64,000 nucleotides of DNA from Verrucomicrobiota bacterium (GCA_026397965.1 JAPLTU010000039.1:100991-164990); one strand, 5' to 3'; shown: positions 7,480 to 16,385, counted from the stretch's first letter. Numbers and translations: made by a program. Notes: generated by a model from the letters alone, not told the origin.

Positions 7480-8472
7480 ATGAGCCAACCAGAAACCCAG
7501 GGCCAGGAGCCAGTCTCCGCCCAACAGCCCGCTGCGGACGCAGGCGCCAATGAAGTCCGCACCCCCGCACCCCGTATCAACGAAGCCAAGTTAGAGTCCG
7601 CCCACGCGGAACTCCCTCCGCTTTCAGTGATCGGAGCAACCGCCGAACCCGCCGCCAAACCCGGTACCATCGTCGCCCCGAAGCAATTCGGTCGTCGCGG
7701 TGTTCCTCGTGGCGCCGCCCCCACCGCTAACGGTCCAGCCGCACGTCCAGTCATGGGCGTCGTCGAAAACCCCGCTGATCTCACCGAGACTATCTCTGGT
7801 GCCTTAGCACAGCAACCCGCGCAGCCGCGCGAGCCTCGTGAACAACGCGAACCACGCGAACCTCGTCAACCGCAAGAGGGCACTCCCACCGGAGACCGTC
7901 CGCAGGTCGAAGATCGTCCGCGTCGCGAACCCCGCCAGGAAGGAATCCCTCAAGGCGATCGTCCTCGCTATGAAGACCGTCCTCGCCGGGAGCCCCGTCA
8001 AGAGGGCGCCCCTCAAGGCGATCGTCCGCGCTTCGAAGACCGTCCACGTCGCGAGCCTCGCCAAGAAGGAATCCCTCAAGGAGATCGCCCTCGCTACGAA
8101 GACCGCCCTCGCCGGGAGCCTCGTCAAGAAGGCGCCCCTCAAGGCGATCGTCCTCGCCGCGAAGAACGTCCTCGCATCCAAATCGAACCCGTCGTTATCC
8201 CCGTCCAAGCTCCGATTGGTTTTTGGGCGACGCTGAAACGCAAGCTCGCTTCGCTCTTCGGCATCCCCAACAAGGCCGTATTCGTTCCGTCCGAACGTCC
8301 CGACCAAGCTCGGGGTGATTTCCGTGGAGAACGCAACGATCGCGGTCCTCGCGGCCATTCTCGTGGCGGCCCACGGGGTGATTCCCGCGGTGGATCACGT
8401 GGCGGCCCACGCGGTGGACGAGGCGACTTCCGCGGAGAACGCGGTCCTCGCAACGGCCCTCGCGAAGGCTAA
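7480..8472 (+). CDS. Disordered arginine-rich repeat protein with C-terminal RGG box
   Basis: I do not recognise a named family. The 330-residue protein is almost wholly low complexity. Residues 1-110 are A/P-rich; residues 123-227 form five 21-residue units, the first degenerate and the last four near-identical (core DRPRREPRQEG then PQGDRPRY). A short conserved-looking hydrophobic/basic helix follows (PIGFWATLKRKLASLFG, about 245-261), and residues 275-330 form an RGG/RG-rich tail. RGG boxes and arginine-rich disordered regions in known proteins bind RNA and drive condensates. It lies directly after rny on the same strand and ends at a strong terminator, so a role in RNA binding or as an RNase Y partner is an inference from context. 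The coding reality is supported by the maintained frame through repeats and the clean end. Confidence 0.75.
   Translation: MSQPETQGQEPVSAQQPAADAGANEVRTPAPRINEAKLESAHAELPPLSVIGATAEPAAKPGTIVAPKQFGRRGVPRGAAPTANGPAARPVMGVVENPADLTETISGALAQQPAQPREPREQREPREPRQPQEGTPTGDRPQVEDRPRREPRQEGIPQGDRPRYEDRPRREPRQEGAPQGDRPRFEDRPRREPRQEGIPQGDRPRYEDRPRREPRQEGAPQGDRPRREERPRIQIEPVVIPVQAPIGFWATLKRKLASLFGIPNKAVFVPSERPDQARGDFRGERNDRGPRGHSRGGPRGDSRGGSRGGPRGGRGDFRGERGPRNGPREG
7909..8160 (+). repeat. Four tandem 63-bp coding repeats
   Basis: Four consecutive in-frame units of 63 bp (21 residues) start at 7909, 7972, 8035 and 8098. A diverged fifth copy precedes them from 7846. Units alternate I/A and Y/F/R at fixed positions, with units 1 and 3 most alike, suggesting duplication of a two-unit block. 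Copy number is likely to vary between strains. Confidence 0.85.
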
Positions 8473-8478
8473 ACTAAA

Positions 8479-8510
8479 CGGGGGCGCCAATCGGCGCCCC
8501 CGCTTCTTTT
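8479..8510 (+). terminator. Intrinsic terminator between the RGG gene and murA
   Basis: A 10-bp perfect stem (8479-8488 with 8493-8502) closes an AATC loop and is followed by CTTCTTTT. It ends the RGG transcript only 7 bp before the murA ATG at 8518. The murA promoter must therefore overlap this element, or murA depends on read-through. Confidence 0.88.
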
Positions 8511-8517
8511 CCCCACC

Positions 8518-9810
8518 ATGCTTCAGGTCGCGCGCATCATCGGAGGACAAACCCTTCGCGGTACCATCCAAGCCGCGGGCTCCAAGAATTCGTCGTTGCC
8601 CATCTTGGCCGCTTCACTGCTGACCAGCGGTAAGGTGACCCTTCACGGCGTACCTGACTTGAGCGACGTTCGGTTCATGGCCGAAATCCTCCGCCATCAA
8701 GGCGCCGAGGTTTCCAATCCCAAGCCTGGTACGTGGATTATTTGTGCCCAAGAAATCACCCACCGCACACCTTACGACTTGGTCCGCAAGATGCGGGCTT
8801 CGATCTGTCTGCTCGGCGCATTGGTCGGCCGGCTGCGCCACGCCGAGATGGCCATTCCTGGCGGTTGCGTCATCGGCCCACGCCCCATCGACCTTCACCT
8901 TCGCGGCCTCGAGGCTCTCGGCTGCGAAGTAAAACTAGAAGGAGGCGTCATTTTTGTTGATGCCACCAACGCCCAAGGCACCACGATTAATATGGCCGGG
9001 CCCATGGGTAGCACCGTCACGGGCACGGCTAATATGGTCATGGCCGCGACGACGACCCCCGGTATCACGCGCATCGAAACCGCCGCCTGCGAACCCGAGG
9101 TCGGCGACCTTTGCACGATGCTCTCCAAGATGGGTGCGAAAATTCGCGGCCACGGCACCGCTACGATTGAAGTCGAAGGCGTGGCGGCCCTGCATGGTTG
9201 CGAACATAGCGTCATCACCGATCGCATCGAAGTCGGCACTTACCTCGTTGCCGGCGCAATCACCAATGGCGATGTGACCGTCGCTGGCGCCAACCCCGCA
9301 CACTTGACCGCTTTTCTTAACAAACTTCAGGAGGCCGGCGTGCACGTCGAAACGGGGCCAGATTTTATTCGGGCCTACGGACTGCCGCAGCATCGGGTCG
9401 AAATCATCACCGAGCCCTACCCCGGCTTCCCTACCGACCTACAGGCGCAGTTCATGGCATTACAACTACTCGTCCCGGATCGCAGCGTGCTCACCGAAAA
9501 AGTTTACCCCCATCGCTTCATGCATGCCGCCGAGCTGCAACGCATGGGGGCCGACATCTTAGTCGAAGGCGCCACGGCCACCGTCCAAGGCGGCCGACCC
9601 CTTTCCGGTGCACCGGTGATGGCTTCTGATTTACGCGCCTCCGCCGCGCTCATCCTCGCCGCGCTCGCCGCCAAAGGTGAAACTTGGGTGCAACGCCTTT
9701 ACCACCTCGACCGCGGGTATGAACGATTTGAAGAACGGCTCACGCAGCTCGGTGCCCAAATCGAACGCCTGCCCGCCGACGCGATGCCCAAAGACATCCG
9801 CGAGGACTGA
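8518..9810 (+). CDS. murA: UDP-N-acetylglucosamine 1-carboxyvinyltransferase
   Basis: MurA transfers enolpyruvate from PEP to UDP-GlcNAc, the first committed step of peptidoglycan synthesis in the cytoplasm. The 430-residue length is typical. The active-site cysteine is present at C117 in PGGCVIGPRPIDLH, so the enzyme should be fosfomycin sensitive by family rule (organisms with Asp here are resistant). The N-terminal KNSSLPILAASLL loop that binds UDP-GlcNAc is also clear. The ATG follows the terminator hairpin within a few bases and no Shine-Dalgarno is visible. A 32-bp gap separates it from ruvB. Confidence 0.95.
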   Translation: MLQVARIIGGQTLRGTIQAAGSKNSSLPILAASLLTSGKVTLHGVPDLSDVRFMAEILRHQGAEVSNPKPGTWIICAQEITHRTPYDLVRKMRASICLLGALVGRLRHAEMAIPGGCVIGPRPIDLHLRGLEALGCEVKLEGGVIFVDATNAQGTTINMAGPMGSTVTGTANMVMAATTTPGITRIETAACEPEVGDLCTMLSKMGAKIRGHGTATIEVEGVAALHGCEHSVITDRIEVGTYLVAGAITNGDVTVAGANPAHLTAFLNKLQEAGVHVETGPDFIRAYGLPQHRVEIITEPYPGFPTDLQAQFMALQLLVPDRSVLTEKVYPHRFMHAAELQRMGADILVEGATATVQGGRPLSGAPVMASDLRASAALILAALAAKGETWVQRLYHLDRGYERFEERLTQLGAQIERLPADAMPKDIRED

Positions 9811-9842
9811 GGGTTGCCAAATCAGGCCTTCCTAACAAGTTC

Positions 9843-10895
9843 ATGCCCATGGCCCCAGCGAAGCACCAACCCGAAGAGCCCACGCCTCCCGCTGGCAAAG
9901 AAGCGGTGTCGCGTCAGAATCGCTCGCTCGATGCCTCACTTCGCCCACCCAAGCTCGATGATTTTGTCGGCCAAGCCCGTACGGTCGAACGCTTGCGGGT
10001 GATGATCGGCGCGGCTCGTCGTGAAAATCGCGCGCTCGACCACATCCTTCTTCACGGCCCTCCTGGCTTAGGCAAAACAACCTTGGCTATGATTCTGGCC
10101 GAAGAGATGGGCCGACCTATTCGCGTGACTTCTGGCCCGGTCGTCGAAAAAGCCTCCGATCTCGCCGGTTTGCTCACGAGCCTCCAAGAAGGCGAACTTC
10201 TTTTCATCGACGAAATCCATCGCATCCCGAAAACCGTCGAAGAATTTCTCTACTCAGCGATGGAAGACTTCCGTATCGATATCATGATCGATCAAGGACC
10301 CAATGCCCGCAGCGTCCGGCTCGACCTGCCTAAATTCACCTTGGTGGGCGCGACCACGCGGACAGGATTGCTCACCGCTCCTTTACGTAGCCGCTTCACG
10401 CTCCAGACCCGGCTCGATTACTACACACGCGAACAGCTGCTGAGTATCGTTCAACGGAACGCCGAACTCTTGCAGTTGAATATCGACCTCGGCGGCTCTG
10501 AAGAAATCGCCCGCCGCGCCCGCGGCACCCCGCGCATCGTTAATAATCTTCTCCGCTTCACGCGCGACTACGCGCTCGAACGCGCTAACGGCAAAGCGAA
10601 TGCCGCCGTGACGGCCGCCGCCCTCGAACTTCTCGAAATCGATCAACACGGTCTCGACGAGATGGATCACCGCTTTCTTCGCACGATGGCCGAAAAGCAT
10701 AACGGCGGCCCCGTGGGGCTCAGCAGCATCGGTGCCGCGATTGGCGAAGACTCCCATACCTTGGAAGAAGTCCATGAACCGTTTCTCGTCCAAGAAGGCT
10801 ACGTGCTACGTACCCCACAAGGTCGAGTTTTGACGCCCAAAGGCTGGTTAGCCGTCGGTCTACCGCCCCCCTCCCAGTCCAACAGCCCACTCTGA
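9843..10895 (+). CDS. ruvB: Holliday junction branch migration ATPase RuvB
   Basis: RuvB is the hexameric AAA+ motor that drives branch migration with RuvA during recombinational repair. Walker A GPPGLGKT lies at 72-79, Walker B with DEIHR near 125, and the sensor region GATTRTGLLTAPLRSRF is intact. The C-terminal winged-helix domain ends with the usual VLTPKGW. The 350-residue length is normal. The N-terminal 30 residues are a variable extension. ruvA and ruvC are not in the window, so the genes are dispersed here. Confidence 0.96.
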   Translation: MPMAPAKHQPEEPTPPAGKEAVSRQNRSLDASLRPPKLDDFVGQARTVERLRVMIGAARRENRALDHILLHGPPGLGKTTLAMILAEEMGRPIRVTSGPVVEKASDLAGLLTSLQEGELLFIDEIHRIPKTVEEFLYSAMEDFRIDIMIDQGPNARSVRLDLPKFTLVGATTRTGLLTAPLRSRFTLQTRLDYYTREQLLSIVQRNAELLQLNIDLGGSEEIARRARGTPRIVNNLLRFTRDYALERANGKANAAVTAAALELLEIDQHGLDEMDHRFLRTMAEKHNGGPVGLSSIGAAIGEDSHTLEEVHEPFLVQEGYVLRTPQGRVLTPKGWLAVGLPPPSQSNSPL

Positions 10896-10943
10896 CGCTG
10901 GACATCAGCGATTTCCATCGGCTAAGGTCACGACCTTAAAGCT

Positions 10944-11711
10944 ATGGCAAAACGCTGGGTCATCAAACTGGGTTCAGGCCTTCTTACCCGCAAAGACGGC
11001 AAGGTTGATCGCGTCCAAATCGGCCGCATCGCCGATCAGGTCGCGAAGTTGATGAAAAAAGATATCCAAGTGGTCATCGTGACCTCGGGAGCCGTCGCCG
11101 CCGGCATGACCGCCATGGGCCTCGAAAAACGCCCCAAAGAAGCCCGCGAGCTCCAGGCCTGCGCCACCGTCGGCCAACCCGAATTGATGTCCGAGTATGG
11201 TAAGCATTTCCGCCGACATAAACTTCTGGGTGCCCAGATGCTCCTGACCTACTGGGACCTCGACAGCCGAGCCTGCACGCGCAACGCCCAGGCGACCTTA
11301 GACCTGCTTCTCACCCGCAAACGTTTCGTGCCTATCATTAACGAGGATGATGCAATCGCGGATGAGGAAATCAAAGTGGGCGACAACGACCGACTCTCTG
11401 CGCACGTCGCCGCCCTCGTGGGGGCCGACTTGCTCGTCATTCTTTCCGGTATCGATGGCTTGATGACCAAAGCTGATGGGACCGGCACGCTGATTCCTTC
11501 TGTCCGTAAGATCGACGACTCCGTCCGCGCCCTCGCTGGCGGTGCTGGTTCCGAACGTAACGTCGGCGGGATGGTGACGAAGTTGCAGGCCGCGGAAATC
11601 GCCGCCGAAGGTAAAGTCGACACGGTCATCGCGAGTGGCCGCCGCCCTGACATTTTACTCGAGCTCGCCGCTGGTAAGAAAATCGGCACCCGCTTCTCGC
11701 TTCGAAAATGA
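10944..11711 (+). CDS. proB: Glutamate 5-kinase without PUA domain
   Basis: ProB phosphorylates glutamate at the gamma-carboxyl, the first step of proline synthesis. The 255-residue protein holds only the amino-acid kinase domain, with KLGSGLLT at the N-terminus, TSGAVAAGM near residue 50, and the INEDDAI and VGDNDRLSAHVA segments for substrate and nucleotide. The RNA-like PUA domain found after about residue 270 in E. coli ProB is missing, as in several short bacterial forms. Its stop overlaps the proA start (ATGA), indicating translational coupling. Confidence 0.94.
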   Translation: MAKRWVIKLGSGLLTRKDGKVDRVQIGRIADQVAKLMKKDIQVVIVTSGAVAAGMTAMGLEKRPKEARELQACATVGQPELMSEYGKHFRRHKLLGAQMLLTYWDLDSRACTRNAQATLDLLLTRKRFVPIINEDDAIADEEIKVGDNDRLSAHVAALVGADLLVILSGIDGLMTKADGTGTLIPSVRKIDDSVRALAGGAGSERNVGGMVTKLQAAEIAAEGKVDTVIASGRRPDILLELAAGKKIGTRFSLRK

Positions 11712-12967
11712 GCGATTTGCTCCAACGCGTCACGGAACTCGCCCAAGCCGCCAAAAAGGCGGCTCGCACGGTATCGTTGGCTTCGACCGAGACCCGCAAT
11801 CGTGCGCTGCAAGCCGCCGCCCAAGCCTTGCGCGTCGATGAAGCCACCATTCTTTCCGCGAACGGCAAAGACCTCGGCGCTGCCCAAGCCAAAGGCCTTA
11901 CGGCGGCGATGACCGACCGTCTGCGCCTCGATCATCAACGCCTCGAAGACATCGCCGTGGCCTGCGAAGCGGTCGCGAAGCTCCCCGACCCCGTAGGCGA
12001 AGTCACCGAAGAATGGACCCGCCCCAACGGCATCCGCATCACGCGTCGGCGCGTCCCCATCGGTCTTGTTGCAATCATCTTCGAATCCCGCCCCAACGTC
12101 ACCGTCGACGCCGCGGCCCTCTGCCTTAAGTCTGGTAACGGTTGCATCCTTCGGGGCGGCAGCGAAGCCCTGCACACCAACCTGGCTCTCGCGCAATCCT
12201 TTGCCACCGGACTGCGCGACGCTGGATTACCCGCCGAAGCCGTCACGCTCCTCCCCTTCACCGATCGCGAAGCCGTGCCCGCCCTCGGCTCTCTCCGCGG
12301 GATCGTCGACATCATCATCCCGCGCGGCGGACCCGGCCTCATCGAGGCTGTCGTTAATTCCGCCAAGGTGCCCGTGATCAAACACGATGCCGGCATCTGC
12401 CATGTCTACGTGCACGCCCAAGCCGACCTAAAGATGGCCGAGGCGATCATCTTGAATGCGAAATGCCAGCGGCCCAGCGCCTGCAATGCCCTCGAGACGC
12501 TCTTGGTCGATGCGGCCGTGGCCCCGAATTTCCTACCGCTCATCGCTCAAGCCCTTGCCGCCCGGCAGACGGAACTGCGTGCCTGCGAAAAAACCCGCGC
12601 CTTTCTTCCTTCCGCCCAAGCCGCCACCGAACAGGATTTCCGGACGGAACACCTCGGTCTGATATTAAATGTAAAAATCGTCGGCGGGCTCGACGAAGCC
12701 GTCCGCCACATCGAAGCCTACGGCTCCCACCATTCCGACGCCATTGTCACGGAGGACGCGGCCACGGCCCGAGCCTTCCTGGCCCAGATCGATAGCGCCT
12801 GCGTCTATTGGAACGCCAGCACCCGCTTTACCGATGGGGCCGAATTCGGCTTCGGGGCCGAAGTGGGCATCAGCACCGACCGCCTTCACGCCCGTGGCCC
12901 TATGGGTCTTCGCGAATTAACCACCTGGAAGTTCGAAATCGTCGGCCAAGGTCAGGTCCGGGCATAA
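11708..12967 (+). CDS. proA: Glutamate-5-semialdehyde dehydrogenase
   Basis: ProA reduces gamma-glutamyl phosphate with NADPH to glutamate semialdehyde, the second step of proline synthesis. The 419-residue length is standard. The catalytic cysteine lies in AKCQRPSACNALETLL, and the C-terminal GAEFGFGAEVGISTDRLHARGPMGL block is typical. It shares four bases with proB, so the unstable acyl-phosphate intermediate can pass between co-made enzymes. tRNA-Asp follows about 65 bp downstream. Confidence 0.96.
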   Translation: MSDLLQRVTELAQAAKKAARTVSLASTETRNRALQAAAQALRVDEATILSANGKDLGAAQAKGLTAAMTDRLRLDHQRLEDIAVACEAVAKLPDPVGEVTEEWTRPNGIRITRRRVPIGLVAIIFESRPNVTVDAAALCLKSGNGCILRGGSEALHTNLALAQSFATGLRDAGLPAEAVTLLPFTDREAVPALGSLRGIVDIIIPRGGPGLIEAVVNSAKVPVIKHDAGICHVYVHAQADLKMAEAIILNAKCQRPSACNALETLLVDAAVAPNFLPLIAQALAARQTELRACEKTRAFLPSAQAATEQDFRTEHLGLILNVKIVGGLDEAVRHIEAYGSHHSDAIVTEDAATARAFLAQIDSACVYWNASTRFTDGAEFGFGAEVGISTDRLHARGPMGLRELTTWKFEIVGQGQVRA

Positions 12968-12984
12968 TTGGGTCGGTTTTCCGT

Positions 12985-13014
12985 TTGACAGACCCGGCCG
13001 GCGAAACCTTTCTT
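12985..13014 (+). promoter_or_regulatory. Probable promoter of tRNA-Asp
   Basis: A consensus -35 TTGACA (12985-12990) is followed after 18 bp by TTTCTT (13009-13014), a weak -10. Transcription would start near 13021, about 13 bp before the mature tRNA. The perfect -35 and correct placement support it despite the poor -10. Confidence 0.5.
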
Positions 13015-13033
13015 ACCCTTCCTTTTGGCTACC

Positions 13034-13110
13034 GGGGTGGTAGCTCAGTTGGTTAGAGCGCCGCACTGTCACTGCGGAGGTCGCGAGTTCGAGTCTCGTC
13101 CATCCCGCCA
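13034..13110 (+). tRNA. tRNA-Asp (GTC)
   Basis: A full cloverleaf is present. The 7-bp acceptor stem GGGGTGG pairs with CCATCCC (one G-T pair), the D arm is AGCTCAGTTGGTTAGAGC, the anticodon stem CCGCA/TGCGG closes the loop CTGTCAC with anticodon GTC, and the T arm contains GTTCGAGTC. The 3' CCA is encoded. The discriminator base is G, as expected for aspartate. Confidence 0.97.
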
Positions 13111-13255
13111 GCCAAAAGGGTGACTTTTCCGACCGGTTCGCCGGTCCGGGAAGGCTTGCCCGCGGTTGTAGCGACCCCGGCACCGCAGGTTCACAAGGCT
13201 GTGTATCCTTTTTGCTTCCCCCGCCCCCCCGAGTGGACAGAAATCAAGCACACTT

Positions 13256-14455
13256 ATGAGCAAGAAAGTCCTGATTATCGGAGCCGGCGGCGTCGGTAAC
13301 GTCGTCGCCCACAAATGCGCCATGGCAACCGAGGCCTTCTCGGAAGTCATGCTTGCCTCGCGCAATGAGAATAAATGCAAGGCCATCGCCGCGAACGTCA
13401 AGATCGCCACGGGCAAGACCATCAAGACGGCCGCCGTGGATGCCGATGATGTCAAGGCGACGGTTGCCTTGATCAAGTCCTTCGGCGCCGACTTGCTCAT
13501 CAACGTCGCCCTGCCCTACCAAGACCTTCACCTGATGGATGCCTGCCTCCACGCCGGCATTCACTACGTCGATACCGCGAACTACGAACCACCGCACCTG
13601 GCTAAGTTCGAATACTCCTGGCAGTGGGCCTACCGCGAGCGCTTCGAAAAGGCCGGCCTGATGGCCTTGCTGGGCTCGGGCTTCGACCCGGGTGTCACGA
13701 ATGTCTTCTGCGCCTACGCTCAGAAGCATCTGTTCGATACCATCGAGACGATTGACATCATGGACGCCAACGCCGGCGACCACGGCTACAAGTTCGCCAC
13801 CAATTTCAATCCGGAAATCAATATTCGCGAAATCACCCAGCGCGGCCGCTTCTGGGAAAAAGGCGAATGGAAAGAAACCGACCCTCTTTCCGTCAAATGG
13901 GTCTACGACTACCCAGTCGTCGGCCCCAAGGACAGCTACCTGCTTTACCACGAAGAACTCGAGTCTTTAGCCGTTAACATCAAAGGCCTAAAGCGCATCC
14001 GCTTCTTCATGACCTTCTCGGAAAACTACCTGACCCACCTACGCGTCCTGGAAAACGTCGGCATGACCCGCATCGACCCGATCGAATTCCAAGGCCACCA
14101 GATCGTCCCCATCCAATTCCTCAAGGCCCTGCTCCCCGATCCGGCCTCCCTCGGCCCCCGCACCAAAGGTAAGACCTGCATCGGCTGCGAAATTACCGGC
14201 GTCAAAGACGGCAAGCCTCGTAAGGTTTTCATCTACAACGTCTGCGATCACCAGGAGTGCTTCGCCGAGGTCAAATCCCAAGCCATCAGCTACACGACCG
14301 GCGTACCTGCGACGATCGGTGGCGCCATGCTGGCCACGGGCAAGTGGCTCAAGCCAGGCGTCTGGAATATGGAAGAGTGCGACCCTGATCCATTCATGGA
14401 CGAACTCAACAAGCGCGGTCTTCCCTGGCACGTCAAGGAACTGCCCGTCGCCTAA
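13256..14455 (+). CDS. Carboxynorspermidine/carboxyspermidine synthase
   Basis: This saccharopine-dehydrogenase-like enzyme (399 residues) condenses aspartate semialdehyde with diaminopropane or putrescine, using NADPH, to give carboxynorspermidine or carboxyspermidine. The Rossmann start is KKVLIIGAGGVGNVVAHK, followed by ASRNENKCKAIA. Middle and C-terminal sequence (GSGFDPGVTNVFCAYA, TCIGCEITGVKDGK) fits the polyamine enzyme rather than lysine-pathway saccharopine dehydrogenases. The decarboxylase gene nspC follows 75 bp downstream, which confirms the pathway. A terminator lies between the two, so they may be separate transcripts. Confidence 0.93.
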   Translation: MSKKVLIIGAGGVGNVVAHKCAMATEAFSEVMLASRNENKCKAIAANVKIATGKTIKTAAVDADDVKATVALIKSFGADLLINVALPYQDLHLMDACLHAGIHYVDTANYEPPHLAKFEYSWQWAYRERFEKAGLMALLGSGFDPGVTNVFCAYAQKHLFDTIETIDIMDANAGDHGYKFATNFNPEINIREITQRGRFWEKGEWKETDPLSVKWVYDYPVVGPKDSYLLYHEELESLAVNIKGLKRIRFFMTFSENYLTHLRVLENVGMTRIDPIEFQGHQIVPIQFLKALLPDPASLGPRTKGKTCIGCEITGVKDGKPRKVFIYNVCDHQECFAEVKSQAISYTTGVPATIGGAMLATGKWLKPGVWNMEECDPDPFMDELNKRGLPWHVKELPVA

Positions 14456-14467
14456 ACGACCCTCCGA

Positions 14468-14500
14468 AAAAGCCCGCCTCTCGGCGGGCTTTTCGTTTGC
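14468..14500 (+). terminator. Intrinsic terminator after carboxynorspermidine synthase
   Basis: AAAAGCCCGCC (14468-14478) pairs with GGCGGGCTTTT (14483-14493) around a TCTC loop and is followed by CGTTTG. It sits 13 bp after the synthase stop and 30 bp before the nspC start. Confidence 0.85.
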
Positions 14501-14530
14501 ACCCCTCGCCCCTACTTCCAATTTAAAAAC

Positions 14531-15706
14531 GTGTCCGACGCTCTCACTGACGCTTTTCAAAAAGTTGACCTGACCAAGGTCCCCAGCCCCTGCCACGTCC
14601 TGCACCGCGGCCTGCTCGAGCACAACCTGAAGATCCTCCGTTCGGTGATGGATCGGACGGGCGTGAAGATTCTTTTGGCCCTCAAGGGCTTCGCTCAATT
14701 CAGCGAAGCTCCGATGATCCGGAAATACCTCGCCGGCACCACCGCCAGCGGCATCAACGAAGCGCTCCTCGGTCGCGAAGAATTCGGCGGCGAAGTCCAC
14801 GCCTACTCGCCAGCCTTCAAGGACGAAGAATTCGACCACCTACTCCGCGTCGCCGACCACATTTCCTTCAATTCACCGGGACAGTGGAAGCGGTTCCGCG
14901 CCAGAGCCCAAGCTTCCGGACGCAAGGTTTCGTTCGGGCTCCGCGTCAACCCCGAGCACGCCGAAGTCGAAGTCGAACTTTACAACCCCTGCGCCAGCGG
15001 CTCGCGCTTGGGCACGTTACGCTCCGAAATCAAATCCGCCGCCGACCTCGACGGCCTGGAAGGACTCCACTTCCACACGATGTGTCAGCAAGGGTCCGAT
15101 GTCCTCGAACGCACCATCGCCGCTTTTGAAAATAAGTTCGGCGAATTCATTCCCCAGATGAAATGGGTCAACTTCGGCGGCGGGCATCATATCACGAGCG
15201 AGGGCTACGACATCGAGCGTCTCGTCCGTGTGCTCACCGCCTTCCGCCAGCGCTGGGGCGATCACCTGCAGATTTACATGGAGCCCGGCGAAGCCATCGG
15301 CATCGGCACTGGCGTCTTGGTCGGCACGGTCCTCGACCTGGTCCATAACGGCATCGACATCGCGATCATCGACATCTCAGCGACCAACCACATGCCGGAC
15401 ACCTTGGAGATGCCTTACCGAGCGGACATCATCGGTGCCGACCTGCCGGGCAAACTCCCCCATACCTACCGCCTGGGCAGCGTCACCTGCTTGGCCGGCG
15501 ACGTCATCGGCGATTACTCTTTCGCCCAACCCTTGCAAATTGGGCAAAGGCTGGTGTTTTTGGACATGTCGCATTATACTTTTGTTAAAAATACGACCTT
15601 CAACGGCGTTCCCCTCCCGGCCATCGCCAGCTTCGATCCGGCCACAGGGCAGACGCTGGTCATCAAGCGATTTGGTTATGCTGACTACAAGAACCGCCTG
15701 TCCTGA
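14531..15706 (+). CDS. nspC: Carboxynorspermidine decarboxylase
   Basis: NspC is a PLP enzyme of the alanine-racemase fold that decarboxylates carboxynorspermidine or carboxyspermidine to the free triamine. The PLP lysine is expected in LLALKGFAQF near residue 52, and the conserved LRVNPEH, LEGLHFHTMCQQG and VNFGGGHHIT blocks are present. The 391-residue length is typical. Translation starts at a GTG with no clear ribosome binding site. With the upstream synthase it forms the complete alternative route to spermidine or norspermidine; which amine is made cannot be told. Confidence 0.95.
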   Translation: MSDALTDAFQKVDLTKVPSPCHVLHRGLLEHNLKILRSVMDRTGVKILLALKGFAQFSEAPMIRKYLAGTTASGINEALLGREEFGGEVHAYSPAFKDEEFDHLLRVADHISFNSPGQWKRFRARAQASGRKVSFGLRVNPEHAEVEVELYNPCASGSRLGTLRSEIKSAADLDGLEGLHFHTMCQQGSDVLERTIAAFENKFGEFIPQMKWVNFGGGHHITSEGYDIERLVRVLTAFRQRWGDHLQIYMEPGEAIGIGTGVLVGTVLDLVHNGIDIAIIDISATNHMPDTLEMPYRADIIGADLPGKLPHTYRLGSVTCLAGDVIGDYSFAQPLQIGQRLVFLDMSHYTFVKNTTFNGVPLPAIASFDPATGQTLVIKRFGYADYKNRLS

Positions 15707-15765
15707 GACCCTAGGCGCTTGACCCAAGGGTTATTTGCGCCAATGAAATTGACCAGCAAATCATC

Positions 15766-16365
15766 ATGAAACCCTTGAACGTCATTCTCATCCTCGTTGT
15801 CGCTGCCCTTTCCGGCGTAGCGATTGTCACCTGGACCAGCGAAGGTGAAGCCAATGAACGCGCCCTCGTCGCCCGCCGAGACGCCGATGAATCCATCCGC
15901 GCCAACGGCGCCAAAGTCGTCGCCGCCGAACGCGCCGCCTCCGAGGCCAATGCCAAAACCAAAGTCGCGCAAGCCGCCGAGGCCGCCGCTTTCGCCAAGA
16001 TCGAATCTTCTTCCGCTGACGCCAAGAAAGTCGTGGAAGACCTCGCCGCCTGCAAAGACGCCCTCGCCAAGGCCACGACCAAGGTCGCCGAACTTGAGAA
16101 AGCCCGCTCCGAAGCCGGCGCCCGCGTCAATGAATTGAATGCCGAGATCGCTAAACTGCGCGACGGCTCCGAAGTTCGCGACGCCTCCGCCAAGGCCACA
16201 AAAGCCGAAGCCGACCTGGAAGCCGCCTCCATCGCCCTGCGCGAAGCCAACGCCAAGGCAGCGGCCGCCACGACCAAGCTGGCCGAAGTCGAAGAAGAGA
16301 ACGCCCGCCTTAAGTTGCGCAGCAAAGGCTCCGAGAACGCTTCGCCTAACTACCGTCCGCTCTAA
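15766..16365 (+). CDS. Membrane-anchored coiled-coil protein
   Basis: No named family is recognised. Residues 6-23 form one hydrophobic helix (NVILILVVAALSGVAIV), after which the remaining 175 residues are rich in A, E and K with heptad spacing, so a long coiled coil facing the periplasm is likely. There is no lipobox or signal-peptidase site, so the helix probably stays as an anchor. Alanine-rich composition could inflate apparent coiled-coil similarity to unrelated proteins. It is followed by a strong terminator, and stands apart from nspC by 59 bp. Function unknown; an envelope spacer or structural role is possible. Confidence 0.75.
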   Translation: MKPLNVILILVVAALSGVAIVTWTSEGEANERALVARRDADESIRANGAKVVAAERAASEANAKTKVAQAAEAAAFAKIESSSADAKKVVEDLAACKDALAKATTKVAELEKARSEAGARVNELNAEIAKLRDGSEVRDASAKATKAEADLEAASIALREANAKAAAATTKLAEVEEENARLKLRSKGSENASPNYRPL

Positions 16366-16385
16366 GCCTGGCTTAGCGGACCTGG

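Noticed and set aside
7909..8160. CRISPR-like array
   Set aside because: The repeats are contiguous 63-bp in-frame coding units without spacers.
13111..13255. A second tRNA or small RNA after tRNA-Asp
   Set aside because: There is a GACCGG-TTCG-CCGGTC hairpin (13131-13146), but no cloverleaf, no T-tract and no further tRNA motif.
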